A stretch of DNA of 64,000 nt from Nocardia speluncae NBRC 108251 (GCF_001613245.1 NZ_BDBZ01000035.1:1-64000); one strand, 5' to 3'. Positions 18,931-27,606 are shown, counted from the first letter of the stretch. Numbers and translations: made by a program. Notes: generated by a model not told the origin, from the sequence alone.

Positions 18931-19545
18931 GTGACAATCAACCAAGCCGAGGTCATGACAGCTCCGACCGCTGGGCTCAATCTCAGCGATTCCGTGTACG
19001 AGCGCCTGCTGAGTTCGCGCATTATTTTTCTCGGCACCCAGGTCGACGATGACATCGCCAACAAGATCTGTGCGCAGCTCCTGCTGTTGTCGGCGGAAGA
19101 CTCGACCAAAGATATTTCGCTCTACATCAACTCGCCGGGCGGGTCGGTGAACGCGGGTATGGCGATCTACGACACCATGCAGTTCGTCGAATGCGATATC
19201 GCGACCACCGCGATGGGTCTGGCCGCGTCCATGGGGCAGTTCCTGCTGACCGCGGGTGCGAAGGGGAAGCGTTACGCGCTGCCGCACACCCGGATCATGA
19301 TGCATCAGCCGTCGGCCGGTATCGGTGGTTCGGCCGCGGATATCGCGATCATGGCCGAGCAGTTCGCCTACACCAAGCGTGAGCTCAACGAGTTGCAGGC
19401 GATGCACACCGGAAAGCCGGTGGAGCAGATCAACGCCGACGCGGACCGCGATCGCTGGTTCACACCCGATCAGGCGCTGGAGTACGGCTTCATCGACCAT
19501 GTGGTCACGAGTGCGCGCCAGACGGGCGGCACGGGCGGCAACTAG
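18931..19545 (+). CDS. clpP1: ATP-dependent Clp protease proteolytic subunit 1
   Basis: A 204-residue serine peptidase subunit. The triad is S100 (GLAASMGQ), H125 (MMHQPS) and D174 (DADRDRW). In mycobacteria ClpP1 and ClpP2 form a mixed tetradecamer that works with ClpX or ClpC1 and is essential. The chosen start is GTG at 18931 after AAGGCAGG; an ATG nine codons in is an alternative. The gene is 88 bases upstream of clpP2 in the same operon, and a ClgR-like operator lies before it. Confidence 0.95.
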   Translation: MTINQAEVMTAPTAGLNLSDSVYERLLSSRIIFLGTQVDDDIANKICAQLLLLSAEDSTKDISLYINSPGGSVNAGMAIYDTMQFVECDIATTAMGLAASMGQFLLTAGAKGKRYALPHTRIMMHQPSAGIGGSAADIAIMAEQFAYTKRELNELQAMHTGKPVEQINADADRDRWFTPDQALEYGFIDHVVTSARQTGGTGGN

Positions 19546-19633
19546 GGCGGCGTTCGTGAATCCGGCCCGGGTGGCCGGCCGGGGTTCGCGAATCCGTCCG
19601 GCGGACAGCTCACTCACAGACTTGGAGACGAAT

Positions 19634-20302
19634 ATGGCCAATCCGAACGTTGCACGCGCCGGTCTGGGCGGCCTCGCCCCGGCGGGCCCGCAGTCGCGCT
19701 ACATCCTGCCGTCGTTCATCGAGCATTCGAGTTTCGGCGTCAAGGAATCCAACCCGTACAACAAGCTGTTCGAGGAACGCATCATCTTCCTCGGCGTGCA
19801 GGTCGACGATGCCTCGGCGAACGACATCATGGCGCAGCTGCTGGTGCTGGAATCGCTGGATCCCGATCGCGATATCACGATGTACATCAACTCGCCGGGT
19901 GGTTCGTTCACCTCGCTGATGGCGATCTACGACACCATGCAGTACGTGCGTGCCGATGTCGCGACCGTCTGCCTCGGGCAGGCGGCCTCGGCGGCGGCGG
20001 TACTGCTGGCAGCGGGTACGCCCGGGAAGCGGGCCTGCCTGCCGAATGCGCGGGTGCTGATCCACCAGCCGTCGGTGGAGGGCGGTATCCAGGGGCAGGT
20101 ATCGGATCTGGAGATCCAGGCTGCCGAGATCGAGCGGATGCGCCGGCTGATGGAGACCACGCTTGCCCGCCATACCGGCAAGGACGCGGACACGATCCGC
20201 AAGGACACCGATCGCGACAAGATCCTGACGGCCGAGGACGCCAAGGAGTACGGGATCATCGATACGGTGTTCGACTACCGGAAGCTCAGCGCTCAGAAGT
20301 GA
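19634..20302 (+). CDS. clpP2: ATP-dependent Clp protease proteolytic subunit 2
   Basis: A 222-residue ClpP paralogue that pairs with ClpP1. The core INSPGGSFTSLMAIYDTMQ, the serine in GQAASAAAVLLAAG, the histidine in VLIHQPSVEG and the aspartate in DTDRDKILTAEDAKEYG are all present. The N-terminus (RYILPSFIEHSSFG) matches ClpP2 of mycobacteria, which contains the propeptide processing region. The ATG at 19634 has GGAGA a few bases upstream; an open frame runs further upstream into clpP1 but is only overlap. A 14-bp hairpin after the stop ends the operon before clpX. Confidence 0.95.
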   Translation: MANPNVARAGLGGLAPAGPQSRYILPSFIEHSSFGVKESNPYNKLFEERIIFLGVQVDDASANDIMAQLLVLESLDPDRDITMYINSPGGSFTSLMAIYDTMQYVRADVATVCLGQAASAAAVLLAAGTPGKRACLPNARVLIHQPSVEGGIQGQVSDLEIQAAEIERMRRLMETTLARHTGKDADTIRKDTDRDKILTAEDAKEYGIIDTVFDYRKLSAQK

Positions 20303-20310
20303 GCGCGGCG

Positions 20311-20348
20311 GGTCCTGCGTACCGCGATTACCCGCGGTACGCAGGATC
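20311..20348 (+). terminator. Terminator after clpP2
   Basis: Bases 20313-20326 pair exactly with 20333-20346 (14 bp, 6-base loop), ten bases after the clpP2 stop. It suggests that clpX is transcribed from its own promoter. Confidence 0.8.
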
Positions 20349-20661
20349 GGCCGGGGAGCGGGACCCGGCCGCGCCGCTGCGGCGCCGAACGTGCGACACG
20401 CCCCGTGCGGCCCGCGCGGTGGAAATCGCGCGACGACGCCGTATCCGCGTGAACCCCGCACAACCGCGATGAGAAACCTGCCCGAGTTGTCGACCCCGAT
20501 CGCACACACCGGGTACGGTCAAACCCAGGGACCTTTGTTCCCGGTTGACAGCACCGCCCCTCGATCCGGGTGACAGCGCCGGATTTCGCTCCATTGCGGG
20601 CGCGGCAGGCTGGCAGCTGGACGGATGGTTGCACGCGAACAAGGAAGTAGGGACCCACACG
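20349..20661. promoter_or_regulatory. clpP2-clpX intergenic region
   Basis: About 310 bases between the clpP2 terminator and clpX. I see no gene. It must carry the clpX promoter and leader; no clear ClgR-like site or -35/-10 pair stands out. Confidence 0.45.
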
Positions 20662-21942
20662 ATGGCGCGCATCGGCGACGGCGGCGATCTGCTCAAATGC
20701 TCGTTCTGCGGGAAGAGCCAGAAGCAGGTCAAGAAGCTCATTGCGGGACCAGGGGTGTATATCTGCGACGAGTGCATCGATCTGTGCAACGAGATCATCG
20801 AGGAAGAGCTGGCGGAATCGAGCGAGGTCAAGCTCGACGAGCTGCCGAAACCGGCAGAGATCCGGGATTTCCTGGAGAACTACGTGATCGGCCAGGACAC
20901 GGCCAAACGCACGCTCGCGGTCGCGGTGTACAACCATTACAAACGTATTCAGGCAGGGGACAAGGGCCGGGACGCGCGCGGGGAAAGCGTGGAGCTGGCG
21001 AAGTCCAATATCCTGATGCTCGGTCCTACCGGTTGCGGTAAGACCTATCTGGCGCAGACGCTGGCAAAAATGCTCAATGTGCCGTTCGCGATCGCCGATG
21101 CCACGGCGCTCACCGAGGCAGGCTATGTCGGCGAGGATGTCGAGAATATTCTTCTCAAACTCATCCAGGCCGCCGATTACGATGTCAAACGCGCCGAGAC
21201 CGGCATCATCTATATCGACGAGGTCGACAAGATCGCGCGTAAGAGCGAGAACCCGTCGATCACTCGGGATGTTTCCGGCGAAGGTGTGCAGCAGGCCCTG
21301 CTGAAGATTCTGGAGGGTACGCAGGCGAGCGTGCCGCCGCAGGGCGGCCGTAAGCATCCGCATCAGGAATTCATCCAGATCGATACGACCAATGTGCTGT
21401 TCATCGTCGCGGGCGCGTTCGCCGGCCTGGAGAAGATCATCTCCGATCGCACGGGCCACCGCGGGATCGGTTTCGGCGCCGAGGTGCGATCGAAGGCCGA
21501 GATCGATACCACCGATCATTTCTCCGAGGTCATGCCGGAGGATCTGATCAAATTCGGTCTGATCCCCGAGTTCATCGGCCGGTTGCCGGTGATTGCCTCG
21601 GTGACGAACCTGGATAAGGATTCGCTGGTCAAGATCCTGTCCGAACCGAAGAACGCACTGGTGAAGCAGTACATCCGGTTGTTCGAGATGGACGGGGTGG
21701 ACCTCGAGTTCACCCGAGATGCGCTCGAGGCCGTGGCGGATCAGGCCATTTTGCGGGGCACCGGGGCGCGCGGGCTGCGCGCCATCATGGAAGAAGTGCT
21801 GCAGCAGGTGATGTTCGATATTCCGAGTCGCGACGATGTGGCCAAGGTCGTTGTGGACGCGGATACGGTCAACGACAACGTGCTGCCCACCATCGTTCCG
21901 CGTAAGCGCGAGCGGCCGGAGCGCCGCGACAAATCGGCCTGA
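20662..21942 (+). CDS. clpX: ATP-dependent Clp protease ATP-binding subunit ClpX
   Basis: A 426-residue AAA+ unfoldase that recognises tagged substrates and feeds them into ClpP1P2. The N-terminal zinc-binding domain has C13, C16, C35 and C38. Walker A GPTGCGKT is at 121-128, the GYVG pore loop follows, and Walker B IIYIDEVDKI is near residue 184. The sensor and C-terminal IPEFIGRLPVI and GARGLRAIMEE blocks are intact. Start is ATG 20662 preceding the zinc domain (MARIGDGGDLLKCSFCG). A short inverted repeat at 21964-21979 (AGGCCGG/CCGGCCT) may serve as a terminator. Confidence 0.96.
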   Translation: MARIGDGGDLLKCSFCGKSQKQVKKLIAGPGVYICDECIDLCNEIIEEELAESSEVKLDELPKPAEIRDFLENYVIGQDTAKRTLAVAVYNHYKRIQAGDKGRDARGESVELAKSNILMLGPTGCGKTYLAQTLAKMLNVPFAIADATALTEAGYVGEDVENILLKLIQAADYDVKRAETGIIYIDEVDKIARKSENPSITRDVSGEGVQQALLKILEGTQASVPPQGGRKHPHQEFIQIDTTNVLFIVAGAFAGLEKIISDRTGHRGIGFGAEVRSKAEIDTTDHFSEVMPEDLIKFGLIPEFIGRLPVIASVTNLDKDSLVKILSEPKNALVKQYIRLFEMDGVDLEFTRDALEAVADQAILRGTGARGLRAIMEEVLQQVMFDIPSRDDVAKVVVDADTVNDNVLPTIVPRKRERPERRDKSA

Positions 21943-22042
21943 CGCTCGACCGCAACCGTTCCGAGGCCGGTTCCGGCCTTATCGGCGGCGTACGCGCTGT
22001 ATGGTCGTGACCACTCGACATTTGTGCGATGTAGGAGCGGTT

Positions 22043-22498
22043 ATGGCGACACAGCTGCTTTTCGGGTTACGGCGCGAGCGATGTGATGACATCTCGGCGC
22101 CCGCACGGTTCGGCCGGGCGGGCGCCGTTTTATGCGCACTCGCGGCAGCATCGGCGGCCGCCGTGTTGAGTGCTCCGCCCGCCGCTGCCACTGTGATCCA
22201 GGTCAGTGTGACCCCGGATCTGAATGCCGGGATCCGCACGAACTACGGCACCGGTTGCAGCTACACGCTGATGGCCCGGCTCAGCGAGGCGGTGACTCCG
22301 GTGACGTTCTACGACAACGACATTCCGATTGTCACGGTGCCGCCCGCGGGGGGCGGGCTGGCGCTGATCGATTGGGTGCCCGCCTACGAGGGGGACCACA
22401 CCCTGCAGGCGGCCCAGCCGGGCGGCGGTCCCGCCCCGTCGGTGCAGGTGTTCGTCGGCCGCGGCGCGCATATCGGCTACGCATGCTGGGTGATCTGA
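22043..22498 (+). CDS. Secreted protein of unknown function
   Basis: A 151-residue exported protein. AGGAG at 22033-22037 sets the ATG at 22043. The first 49 residues include a basic stretch and a hydrophobic Ala/Val segment ending in APPAAAT, a probable signal peptide with a longer than usual n-region. The mature part (about 100 residues) is rich in beta-type residues with two cysteines (NYGTGCSYTLMAR and YACWVI at the C-terminus) that could form a disulfide, and resembles a single immunoglobulin-like domain. No enzyme motif is visible. Similar small secreted proteins are common in Nocardia; I do not recognise a named family. Confidence 0.65.
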   Translation: MATQLLFGLRRERCDDISAPARFGRAGAVLCALAAASAAAVLSAPPAAATVIQVSVTPDLNAGIRTNYGTGCSYTLMARLSEAVTPVTFYDNDIPIVTVPPAGGGLALIDWVPAYEGDHTLQAAQPGGGPAPSVQVFVGRGAHIGYACWVI

Positions 22499-22522
22499 CC
22501 GGTGGTCGGGCTGCTGCTGTCA

Positions 22523-22582
22523 GGGCATGAGCGGGCCCTGCGTGGTTATGCTTCGCTGCCGCCTCCGGGCCTGACCCGCTCA
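22523..22582. repeat. 60-bp tandem-type repeat, copy 1
   Basis: This unit recurs at 22596-22655 with only about three substitutions, 13 bases apart. Each unit starts GGGCATGAGCGGG and ends CCTGACCCGCTCA, so its ends (TGAGCGGG/CCCGCTCA) can pair to form a hairpin. It lies between a secreted-protein gene and the convergent AhpD-like gene. Confidence 0.8.
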
Positions 22583-22595
22583 AGCTGTGTCGATG

Positions 22596-22655
22596 GGGCA
22601 TGAGCGGGGCCTGCGTGGTTACGCTTCGCTACCGCCTCCGGGCCTGACCCGCTCA
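22596..22655. repeat. 60-bp tandem-type repeat, copy 2
   Basis: Near-identical to 22523-22582. Its last bases (GCTCA, 22651-22655) contain the TGA stop codon of the minus-strand AhpD-like gene, so the repeat supplies the end of that reading frame. Confidence 0.8.
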
Positions 22656-23222
22656 GGCCCATGGCACCCGGCACGAATCGGTGCTGAATCCCTGTGAGGT
22701 GATGCCGAGCGCGTGGTTGGTGCGTGCCCGGGAGTTCTCCAGGCCGATCTGGTAGGTCAGTTCGATCACGCCCGCTTTGCCGAACCGGTGTTCCAGATCG
22801 GCCACCTGCTCGTCGGTGACGGTCATGGGGGTTGCGGTCATGGCGTCGGCGTAGGCGATGGCGGCCCGCTCGTCGTCGGTGTAATGCGGAGAAGTCTCGT
22901 ATTCGTCGATATGCTGGAGCCGGTCGATATCCAGGCCGTCCAGGCGCTGCAGCATGGTGCCGAAATCTACGCACCAGGAGCAGCCGACGGTCCAGGCCGT
23001 CCGGTAGACGGCGATTTCGCGAATATTGGCGGGCAGCTTGGTGGAGGCCCGCTCCGCCACGAGTTCGTGTATTCCGCCGGCGAGCAGGATTCCGGTGTGG
23101 TGGCCGCTGACCGCGAACGGTTCCGGTACTTCGCCGAACTGGCGCCGGGCGAACCAATACATGGCTTTGGTCAGCAGCCCGGCGTCCTTCGGGGCGAGCG
23201 CGGGGATACGGGTTGTGCTCAT
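22653..23222 (-). CDS. AhpD-like/carboxymuconolactone decarboxylase family protein
   Basis: A 189-residue protein of the alkylhydroperoxidase AhpD-like fold. The redox motif C81-S-W-C84 in TAWTVGCSWCVDFG and the following helix are the family signature; such proteins reduce peroxides or act in thiol redox. The histidine in the usual ExxxCxxCxxH proton relay is not obvious (DFG follows the second cysteine), so catalysis may differ. The C-terminus ends in a repeat element. A palindrome about 100 bases upstream (23323-23339) may be an operator. Confidence 0.85.
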   Translation of the reverse strand: MSTTRIPALAPKDAGLLTKAMYWFARRQFGEVPEPFAVSGHHTGILLAGGIHELVAERASTKLPANIREIAVYRTAWTVGCSWCVDFGTMLQRLDGLDIDRLQHIDEYETSPHYTDDERAAIAYADAMTATPMTVTDEQVADLEHRFGKAGVIELTYQIGLENSRARTNHALGITSQGFSTDSCRVPWA

Positions 23223-23322
23223 CGGGTGTCTCCTCGGTCCGGGTGAATGCTTCTACTACCTGGACGAGATACTGTCCCGCGGCGTGACGCCCGGGGTGCC
23301 CACGGTGCCGGCCCGGCGCGTA

Positions 23323-23339
23323 GGAACTCCAGGAGTTCC
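23323..23339. promoter_or_regulatory. Perfect 17-bp palindrome upstream of the AhpD-like gene
   Basis: GGAACTCCAGGAGTTCC is an exact palindrome (8 + 1 + 8) located 101 bases before the AhpD-like start, in a 205-base gap between two minus-strand genes. It has the size of a dimeric-regulator operator. It could also be a weak terminator for the upstream KSI-like gene. Confidence 0.5.
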
Positions 23340-23427
23340 CGCGCGTGATGGGGGCCGGGGCCGGCCGTGGGCAGCCCCGAGGCCGGCGATACGACGGCTC
23401 AGCGCAGTAGAGCCGCCGGATCGCGGC

Positions 23428-23805
23428 TCATTCGGGCTCGACGACCATATCGTCGGCGCTCCAGTACGCGCGCATCCGGGTGATCCGGCCCTCGGTATCG
23501 AATTCCATGACATCGATCGGACTCAGGGTCATCCGCTGACCGTCGAACTTGGTGATCAACGTGAAGACGAATGCGGCGTGGTTACCGGCGATCCGCACGG
23601 TTTCCGGCGCGATCGAGGCCTCCCGTTCGAGGCCGGTGATGACGTTGTAGAACTCCCGGATGGCGTCGTGGCCCTGTTTCGGCTCGGTGCCGATGGGGTC
23701 TTCGATCACCGCGTCCGGTGCGTAGAGCGCGACGATATCTTCGGTGGGCCCCGAGCCGACCCGTTTCACGTACTGCTCGACTACGTCGCGGATCTCGCGT
23801 GCCAT
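23428..23805 (-). CDS. SnoaL/ketosteroid isomerase-like protein
   Basis: A 125-residue NTF2-fold protein. The sequence ALYAPDAVIEDPIGTEPKQG and the later segment MTLSPIDVMEFDTEGRI closely follow steroid delta-isomerases, whose catalytic residues are a tyrosine, an aspartate in the first of these blocks and one in the second. It may therefore isomerise a keto-steroid or another polycyclic ketone, or be a binding protein. AGGAG five bases before the ATG at 23805 decides the start over an in-frame GTG pair just upstream. Confidence 0.8.
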   Translation of the reverse strand: MAREIRDVVEQYVKRVGSGPTEDIVALYAPDAVIEDPIGTEPKQGHDAIREFYNVITGLEREASIAPETVRIAGNHAAFVFTLITKFDGQRMTLSPIDVMEFDTEGRITRMRAYWSADDMVVEPE

Positions 23806-24258
23806 CACCACTCCTACGAATTGGAACGTGTTCTAGGTTCGCGAGCGTAGCAGCCGGGTGCCGATCCGGCACCGGGAAGCGAGTAGCCGGCCGGGTGCCC
23901 GATTTCGGGCCGCGTTGGGATGGGATTATGAAATTCCAGGTCAGAGCGCATGTCCTGCGCGACGGGCGGGTATCTGCGTTGACCCCTCGGTTCGCCGTTG
24001 AATCGCCGCCACGCAAGCGATGCGTCTGCCCAGAATTTCGCTGCGGAGCCGGCGAATGTTACGTGTTCCAGCGTCCGTGACGACCCTTCTCGGAGTCCGT
24101 GGCGGGTGCGGATCCGGGCTCGCTGCGGGAACTCACTCAGAAATCATTGCTATGACTGCTGGTCTGGCCGGTGTGTCGGCGGTTCGGTGTCGGTATTGTG
24201 ATGTTGAATCGACCCCGATCAACCAGATGTTCGAGCGACGAGTGAAAGCGGAGGAGAT
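23806..24258. other. 453-base intergenic region before mihF
   Basis: It lies between the divergent KSI-like and mihF genes and should hold both promoters. A 50-codon open frame on the + strand (ATG at 23928) has no convincing product. No structured element was recognised. Confidence 0.5.
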
Positions 24259-24573
24259 ATGGCACTGCCAACGATGACCGCAGAACAACGCACGGAGGCT
24301 CTGGCCAAAGCGGCGGCGGTGCGCAAGGCGCGCTCCGAACTGATCGGTCAGGTGAAAGACGGCAAAGTTTCGGTTGCCGACCTGCTGCGCAAGGCCGATA
24401 GCGATGAACTGGTCAAGAAGACCAAGGTGGTCGCTGTGATCAAGGCGCTGCCGGGCGTCGGGCCGGTGAAGGCCGCCAAGCTGATGGACCAGGCGGAGAT
24501 CCCGGAGGATCGCCGGATCGGTGGTCTGGGTGCCCGCCAGCGGGCGGCGCTGCTGGAGGCGCTGGCCAACTGA
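24259..24573 (+). CDS. mihF: Integration host factor MihF, nucleoid protein
   Basis: A 104-residue actinobacterial integration host factor. The N-terminal helical part (ALPTMTAEQRTEALAKAAAV) and the core with the helix-two-turn-helix segment VIKALPGVGPVKAAKLMDQ and GLGARQRAALLEALA match mIHF, which binds and bends DNA as a monomer and is essential in mycobacteria. GGAGGAG immediately precedes the ATG at 24259. Copy-number and role are typically chromosome organisation and phage integration. Confidence 0.93.
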   Translation: MALPTMTAEQRTEALAKAAAVRKARSELIGQVKDGKVSVADLLRKADSDELVKKTKVVAVIKALPGVGPVKAAKLMDQAEIPEDRRIGGLGARQRAALLEALAN

Positions 24574-24674
24574 GGAGGGGAGCGTCCGATCGTGGGCGCT
24601 CCGAACTCCGGCCGCGGCCGAGCCGGTCGTCGTTCCGAAAACGACCGGCATGGCCCGGCGGGCCAGGTGTCGCT

Positions 24675-25112
24675 ATGTCCACACGCGATGACATCGAAGT
24701 ATTTCTCGACGAGTATCAGTCCACGCTGAGTGCGTTCGACGCCGAGCGTACGGCCGCACTGTGGGGTACGCCGGGCACCATTGTCAGCGATGATTTCGTC
24801 GGGGCGCTGCATTCCCGCGAAGAAATGGCTCGGGGCCTTGCGCAGGCGCATCCCATGTATCAGATGCTCGGCCTCTCCCGGGTCGATCACACCCTGCTGG
24901 AATTCGCCGAGCTGACCTCTGTGCTGGTGCGGGTCCGGGTGCGCTGGAATTTCTACGATGGTGACGATGTGCTGCTCACCGACAGTGATTACGAATATCT
25001 GCTGCGTTGTGACGATGAGGGTTGGCGCACATACGTCGCCGTCGCCATCGACGAGGCGGCGAAATTGGCCCGCGTGGCGGCGGACCGGGGGATTCGGCTG
25101 CCGGGAATGTGA
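24675..25112 (+). CDS. NTF2-like (SnoaL-type) protein of unknown function
   Basis: A 145-residue protein with the NTF2 alpha+beta pattern: an N-terminal helix with a long aromatic stretch, then the acidic beta strands WNFYDGDDVLLTDSDYEYLL and a C-terminal helix. Family members bind or isomerise small hydrophobic compounds. The catalytic residues of steroid isomerase are not clear, so function is unassigned. It lies 101 bases downstream of mihF and convergent with a TetR gene, 40 bases apart. Confidence 0.65.
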   Translation: MSTRDDIEVFLDEYQSTLSAFDAERTAALWGTPGTIVSDDFVGALHSREEMARGLAQAHPMYQMLGLSRVDHTLLEFAELTSVLVRVRVRWNFYDGDDVLLTDSDYEYLLRCDDEGWRTYVAVAIDEAAKLARVAADRGIRLPGM

Positions 25113-25152
25113 CCGGTGGTCGCGCGGAACGGGGGAATGCCGCGGGAGGAGA

Positions 25153-25881
25153 TCACCGGGTGGCGCGCTGTGCCAGCAGGGCTGCCAGGCCGTCGAGAAT
25201 CCGCTCTGTTCCGAATTCGAGGGCAGCATCGCGCCGGTGTGATTGCTCGCCCGGCGGGGATGCTTCGGGGGTGTCCGATATGGCGGCGATCAGCCGCGGG
25301 AAACGTTCGCCCGCCAATTCCAGGGCCTGCGCCATGGTCGTGGTGAATTCTTTCTCGCCGGTGGTGGGGCCCATCAATTGCTGCGCCAGACTGCGCACGT
25401 GCCCGTTCAGTACGACGAGCGTATCCAGGCGCTCCGGACCGGTCAGCTCGATATCCGCCATCACCTCGAGGGCCGCCTCGGTCCAGCCGAGCTCGTTGGG
25501 GCCCATCGGCCGGGTGCCGGTCAGTAGCTCCATCACCCACGGATGACGGCGGTACCGTTCGAAGCTCAGCAATGCCCAGGACCGCAGCCCGGCACGCCAC
25601 GGTTGCGTGCCCGAGGTGTCCAGTTCCGGTAGGCCGGCCAGGGCTGCTTCTGTCATCAGCGCGGTGAGCTCGGCTTTACCCGGCACATGGCGGTACAGCG
25701 ACATCTTGGTGTAGCCCAGCCGGTCGGCGAGCTTCTGCATGGATACCGCGGCCAATCCTTCGGTATCGGCAAGTTCGATCGCGGCGGCCACGATCGCGGC
25801 GCGGGTCAGGGTGGGTTTGGGCCCCCGGGTCGGCCGTCGATCGGTACCCCAGAGCATTTCCAGGACGGTCGGGGTGGCCAT
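25153..25881 (-). CDS. TetR-family transcriptional regulator
   Basis: A 242-residue TetR protein. The N-terminal helix-turn-helix (AAIVAAAIELADTEGLAAVS, then LADRLGYTKMSLYRHVPGKAEL) is clear. The long C-terminal domain, with FERYRRHPWVMELLTGTRP and GPNELGWTEAAL, resembles the TetR_C-type ligand domain. The ATG at 25881 follows GAGAGG. It is divergent from the FAD monooxygenase gene with a 107-base spacer, an arrangement typical of a repressor of its neighbour and of itself. Confidence 0.9.
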   Translation of the reverse strand: MATPTVLEMLWGTDRRPTRGPKPTLTRAAIVAAAIELADTEGLAAVSMQKLADRLGYTKMSLYRHVPGKAELTALMTEAALAGLPELDTSGTQPWRAGLRSWALLSFERYRRHPWVMELLTGTRPMGPNELGWTEAALEVMADIELTGPERLDTLVVLNGHVRSLAQQLMGPTTGEKEFTTTMAQALELAGERFPRLIAAISDTPEASPPGEQSHRRDAALEFGTERILDGLAALLAQRATR

Positions 25882-25988
25882 CGGGTACCTCTCGAAAATC
25901 GGTTGACGTGGAACTGTGTCTACCATACGCTGCACTGCGTCTGCGGGAAACAGTATCCAGTGGACGCATATTCTGGACGGAGTTCATC
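25882..25988. promoter_or_regulatory. Divergent tetR/monooxygenase promoter region
   Basis: It contains TTGACG followed 17 bases later by TACGCT in the + direction, a plausible promoter for the monooxygenase. A partial inverted repeat TGGAACTGTGTCTACCA overlaps it and could be the TetR operator, but only its outer arms match. Confidence 0.4.
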
Positions 25989-27161
25989 ATGAAGAACCGC
26001 AGCGTTCTCGTCTCCGGCGCGAGTATCGCCGGCCCCACGCTCGCCTATTGGCTCTCTCGCTACGGGTTCGACGTCACTGTGGTCGAACGCGCCCCAGCGC
26101 TGCGGCCCGGTGGCCAGGCTGTCGACTTCAAGGGCGCTGTGCACCGCACGGTGCTGGAACGGATGGGCGTCTACGACGAAATCTGCCGCCGCAGTACCGG
26201 CGCCACCGATATGGTCCTCGTCGATGCCCACGGGAACGAGCGAGCGCGGATATCAGGCGATTTCACCGGCGGCGACGTCGAGATCCTGCGTGGCGACCTG
26301 GCCGCAATCCTGTACGAGGCGGGCGCAGGGCACTGCGCCTACCGGTTCGGTGATTCGATCAGCACGCTGCGCGAAACCGAGGGCGGCATCGAGGTCGAAT
26401 TCGAGAACGGCCCGGCAGGGAACTTCGATCTGGTATTCGGTGCGGACGGTATCCACTCCCGGGTGCGCCGGCTGGCCTTCGGGCCGGACGAGCATTTCGT
26501 CCGGCATCGCGGTTACTACTACGCCATAGCTGGGGAACCACCCCATCGCGAGCAGTCGGACGGGCCGCGCAGGCGCGAATCGTATGCCCACAACGACGCG
26601 GGCCGGCTCGCGGTAGGAAGTGGTGCGAAAGCGCAGCAGATGTATCTGTTCGCGGCACCCGAAATGCATTTCACGGACGAGGCCGAGAAGCGTCGCGTGC
26701 TGACCGAGAAGTTCACCGGGATGGGATGGCAGGTCCCCGAAATGCTTGCCGAACTGCCCGTACTGGACGATTTCTACCTCGACGCGCTGGCCCGGGTCCG
26801 GATGCCGAGTTATGTGGCGGGGCGGGTGGCTCTGGTAGGTGACAGCGCCTATGGGAACACCCTCGCCGGGTTCGGTACCGGTCTGGCGGTGGTGGGTGCC
26901 TATGTGCTCGCGGGGGAACTGGCCGCCTCAGAGGGCGAGCATATCGTGGCTTTCGCCCGTTACGACCGGATCATGCGCCGGTACGCGAAAGTCGGTCTGG
27001 GTAGCAGCCCCGGCCCCTTCCTGGCGCCGAAAACCACATATGGTCTGTGGCTGCGCGATCGGTTCCTGGGGTCGCGCTGGTTCGGGCTTATGGAGAAGTT
27101 CGCCGGCGACGCGAAGGACGATCTGGATCTCAGCGGCTATCCGGCGTGGGAAGCTCGCTGA
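25989..27161 (+). CDS. FAD-dependent monooxygenase (TetX/PHBH class)
   Basis: A 390-residue class A flavin monooxygenase. The dinucleotide fold starts at SVLVSGASIAGPTLAYWL (residues 4-21). The second FAD motif FGADGIHSRVRRLAF is near residue 150, and the GD motif ALVGDSAYGNTLAGFGTG is near residue 280. Such enzymes hydroxylate aromatic compounds or tetracycline-like antibiotics with NAD(P)H and O2. The substrate cannot be read from sequence. GGAG lies just before the ATG at 25989. The divergent TetR gene is its likely repressor, so induction by a xenobiotic is a reasonable guess. Confidence 0.9.
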   Translation: MKNRSVLVSGASIAGPTLAYWLSRYGFDVTVVERAPALRPGGQAVDFKGAVHRTVLERMGVYDEICRRSTGATDMVLVDAHGNERARISGDFTGGDVEILRGDLAAILYEAGAGHCAYRFGDSISTLRETEGGIEVEFENGPAGNFDLVFGADGIHSRVRRLAFGPDEHFVRHRGYYYAIAGEPPHREQSDGPRRRESYAHNDAGRLAVGSGAKAQQMYLFAAPEMHFTDEAEKRRVLTEKFTGMGWQVPEMLAELPVLDDFYLDALARVRMPSYVAGRVALVGDSAYGNTLAGFGTGLAVVGAYVLAGELAASEGEHIVAFARYDRIMRRYAKVGLGSSPGPFLAPKTTYGLWLRDRFLGSRWFGLMEKFAGDAKDDLDLSGYPAWEAR

Positions 27162-27606
27162 TCCGCCGTAGCGGCGCCGGCCGGTGCCGACCACAAAGAA
27201 CCCGCCCGGCCGAAGCTGCACGGATCCACTACGGACAGCTACCGATGCCGAACGGTCCTGCGTAGATCGCGTCGGCCGCGGGTGTCGAGGCTGCTCCGCG
27301 CCGACACCACCCGGCTCCGGCTCGAGTGCCGGAAGAGCACGGGCTGTCGGTGGGGTGTGGCAACCGGCGCCGGACACGTAGACGGCGACGCTGTTGCGGG
27401 CCGGCGAGCCTTCGATTGCCGAGTCGGTAGCTCTGCCGACCGGGCGTACCCGGTATCCGCACTGGCGGCGGCCGTCGGCAGCACAGACTTCTGCCGACCA
27501 TGTTCCGGGCGACCGGCCGGGGCGCCCAGTGCGTGCCCGGCGGCAGTAGTCGTACGGACAGACCTCCGTGTCCGCCGGTCGCGCGCATACCGCGGGGCGG
27601 CTCGCA
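27162..27606. other. 445-base region with fragmentary coding signal
   Basis: No full gene is visible. On the minus strand, two frames show short protein-like stretches: one frame reads TDSAIEGSPARNSVAVYVSG (about 27370-27435), and another ends in ADAIYAGPFGIGSCP before a stop at about 27229. Both have high G/C at third positions, so they could be remains of one small secreted-protein gene broken by a frameshift. This is a weak inference. Confidence 0.3.

Noticed and set aside
19325..19633. A longer ClpP2 starting inside clpP1
   Set aside because: The upstream frame overlaps clpP1 codons and has no ribosome site; GGAGA before ATG 19634 and family N-termini support the shorter protein.
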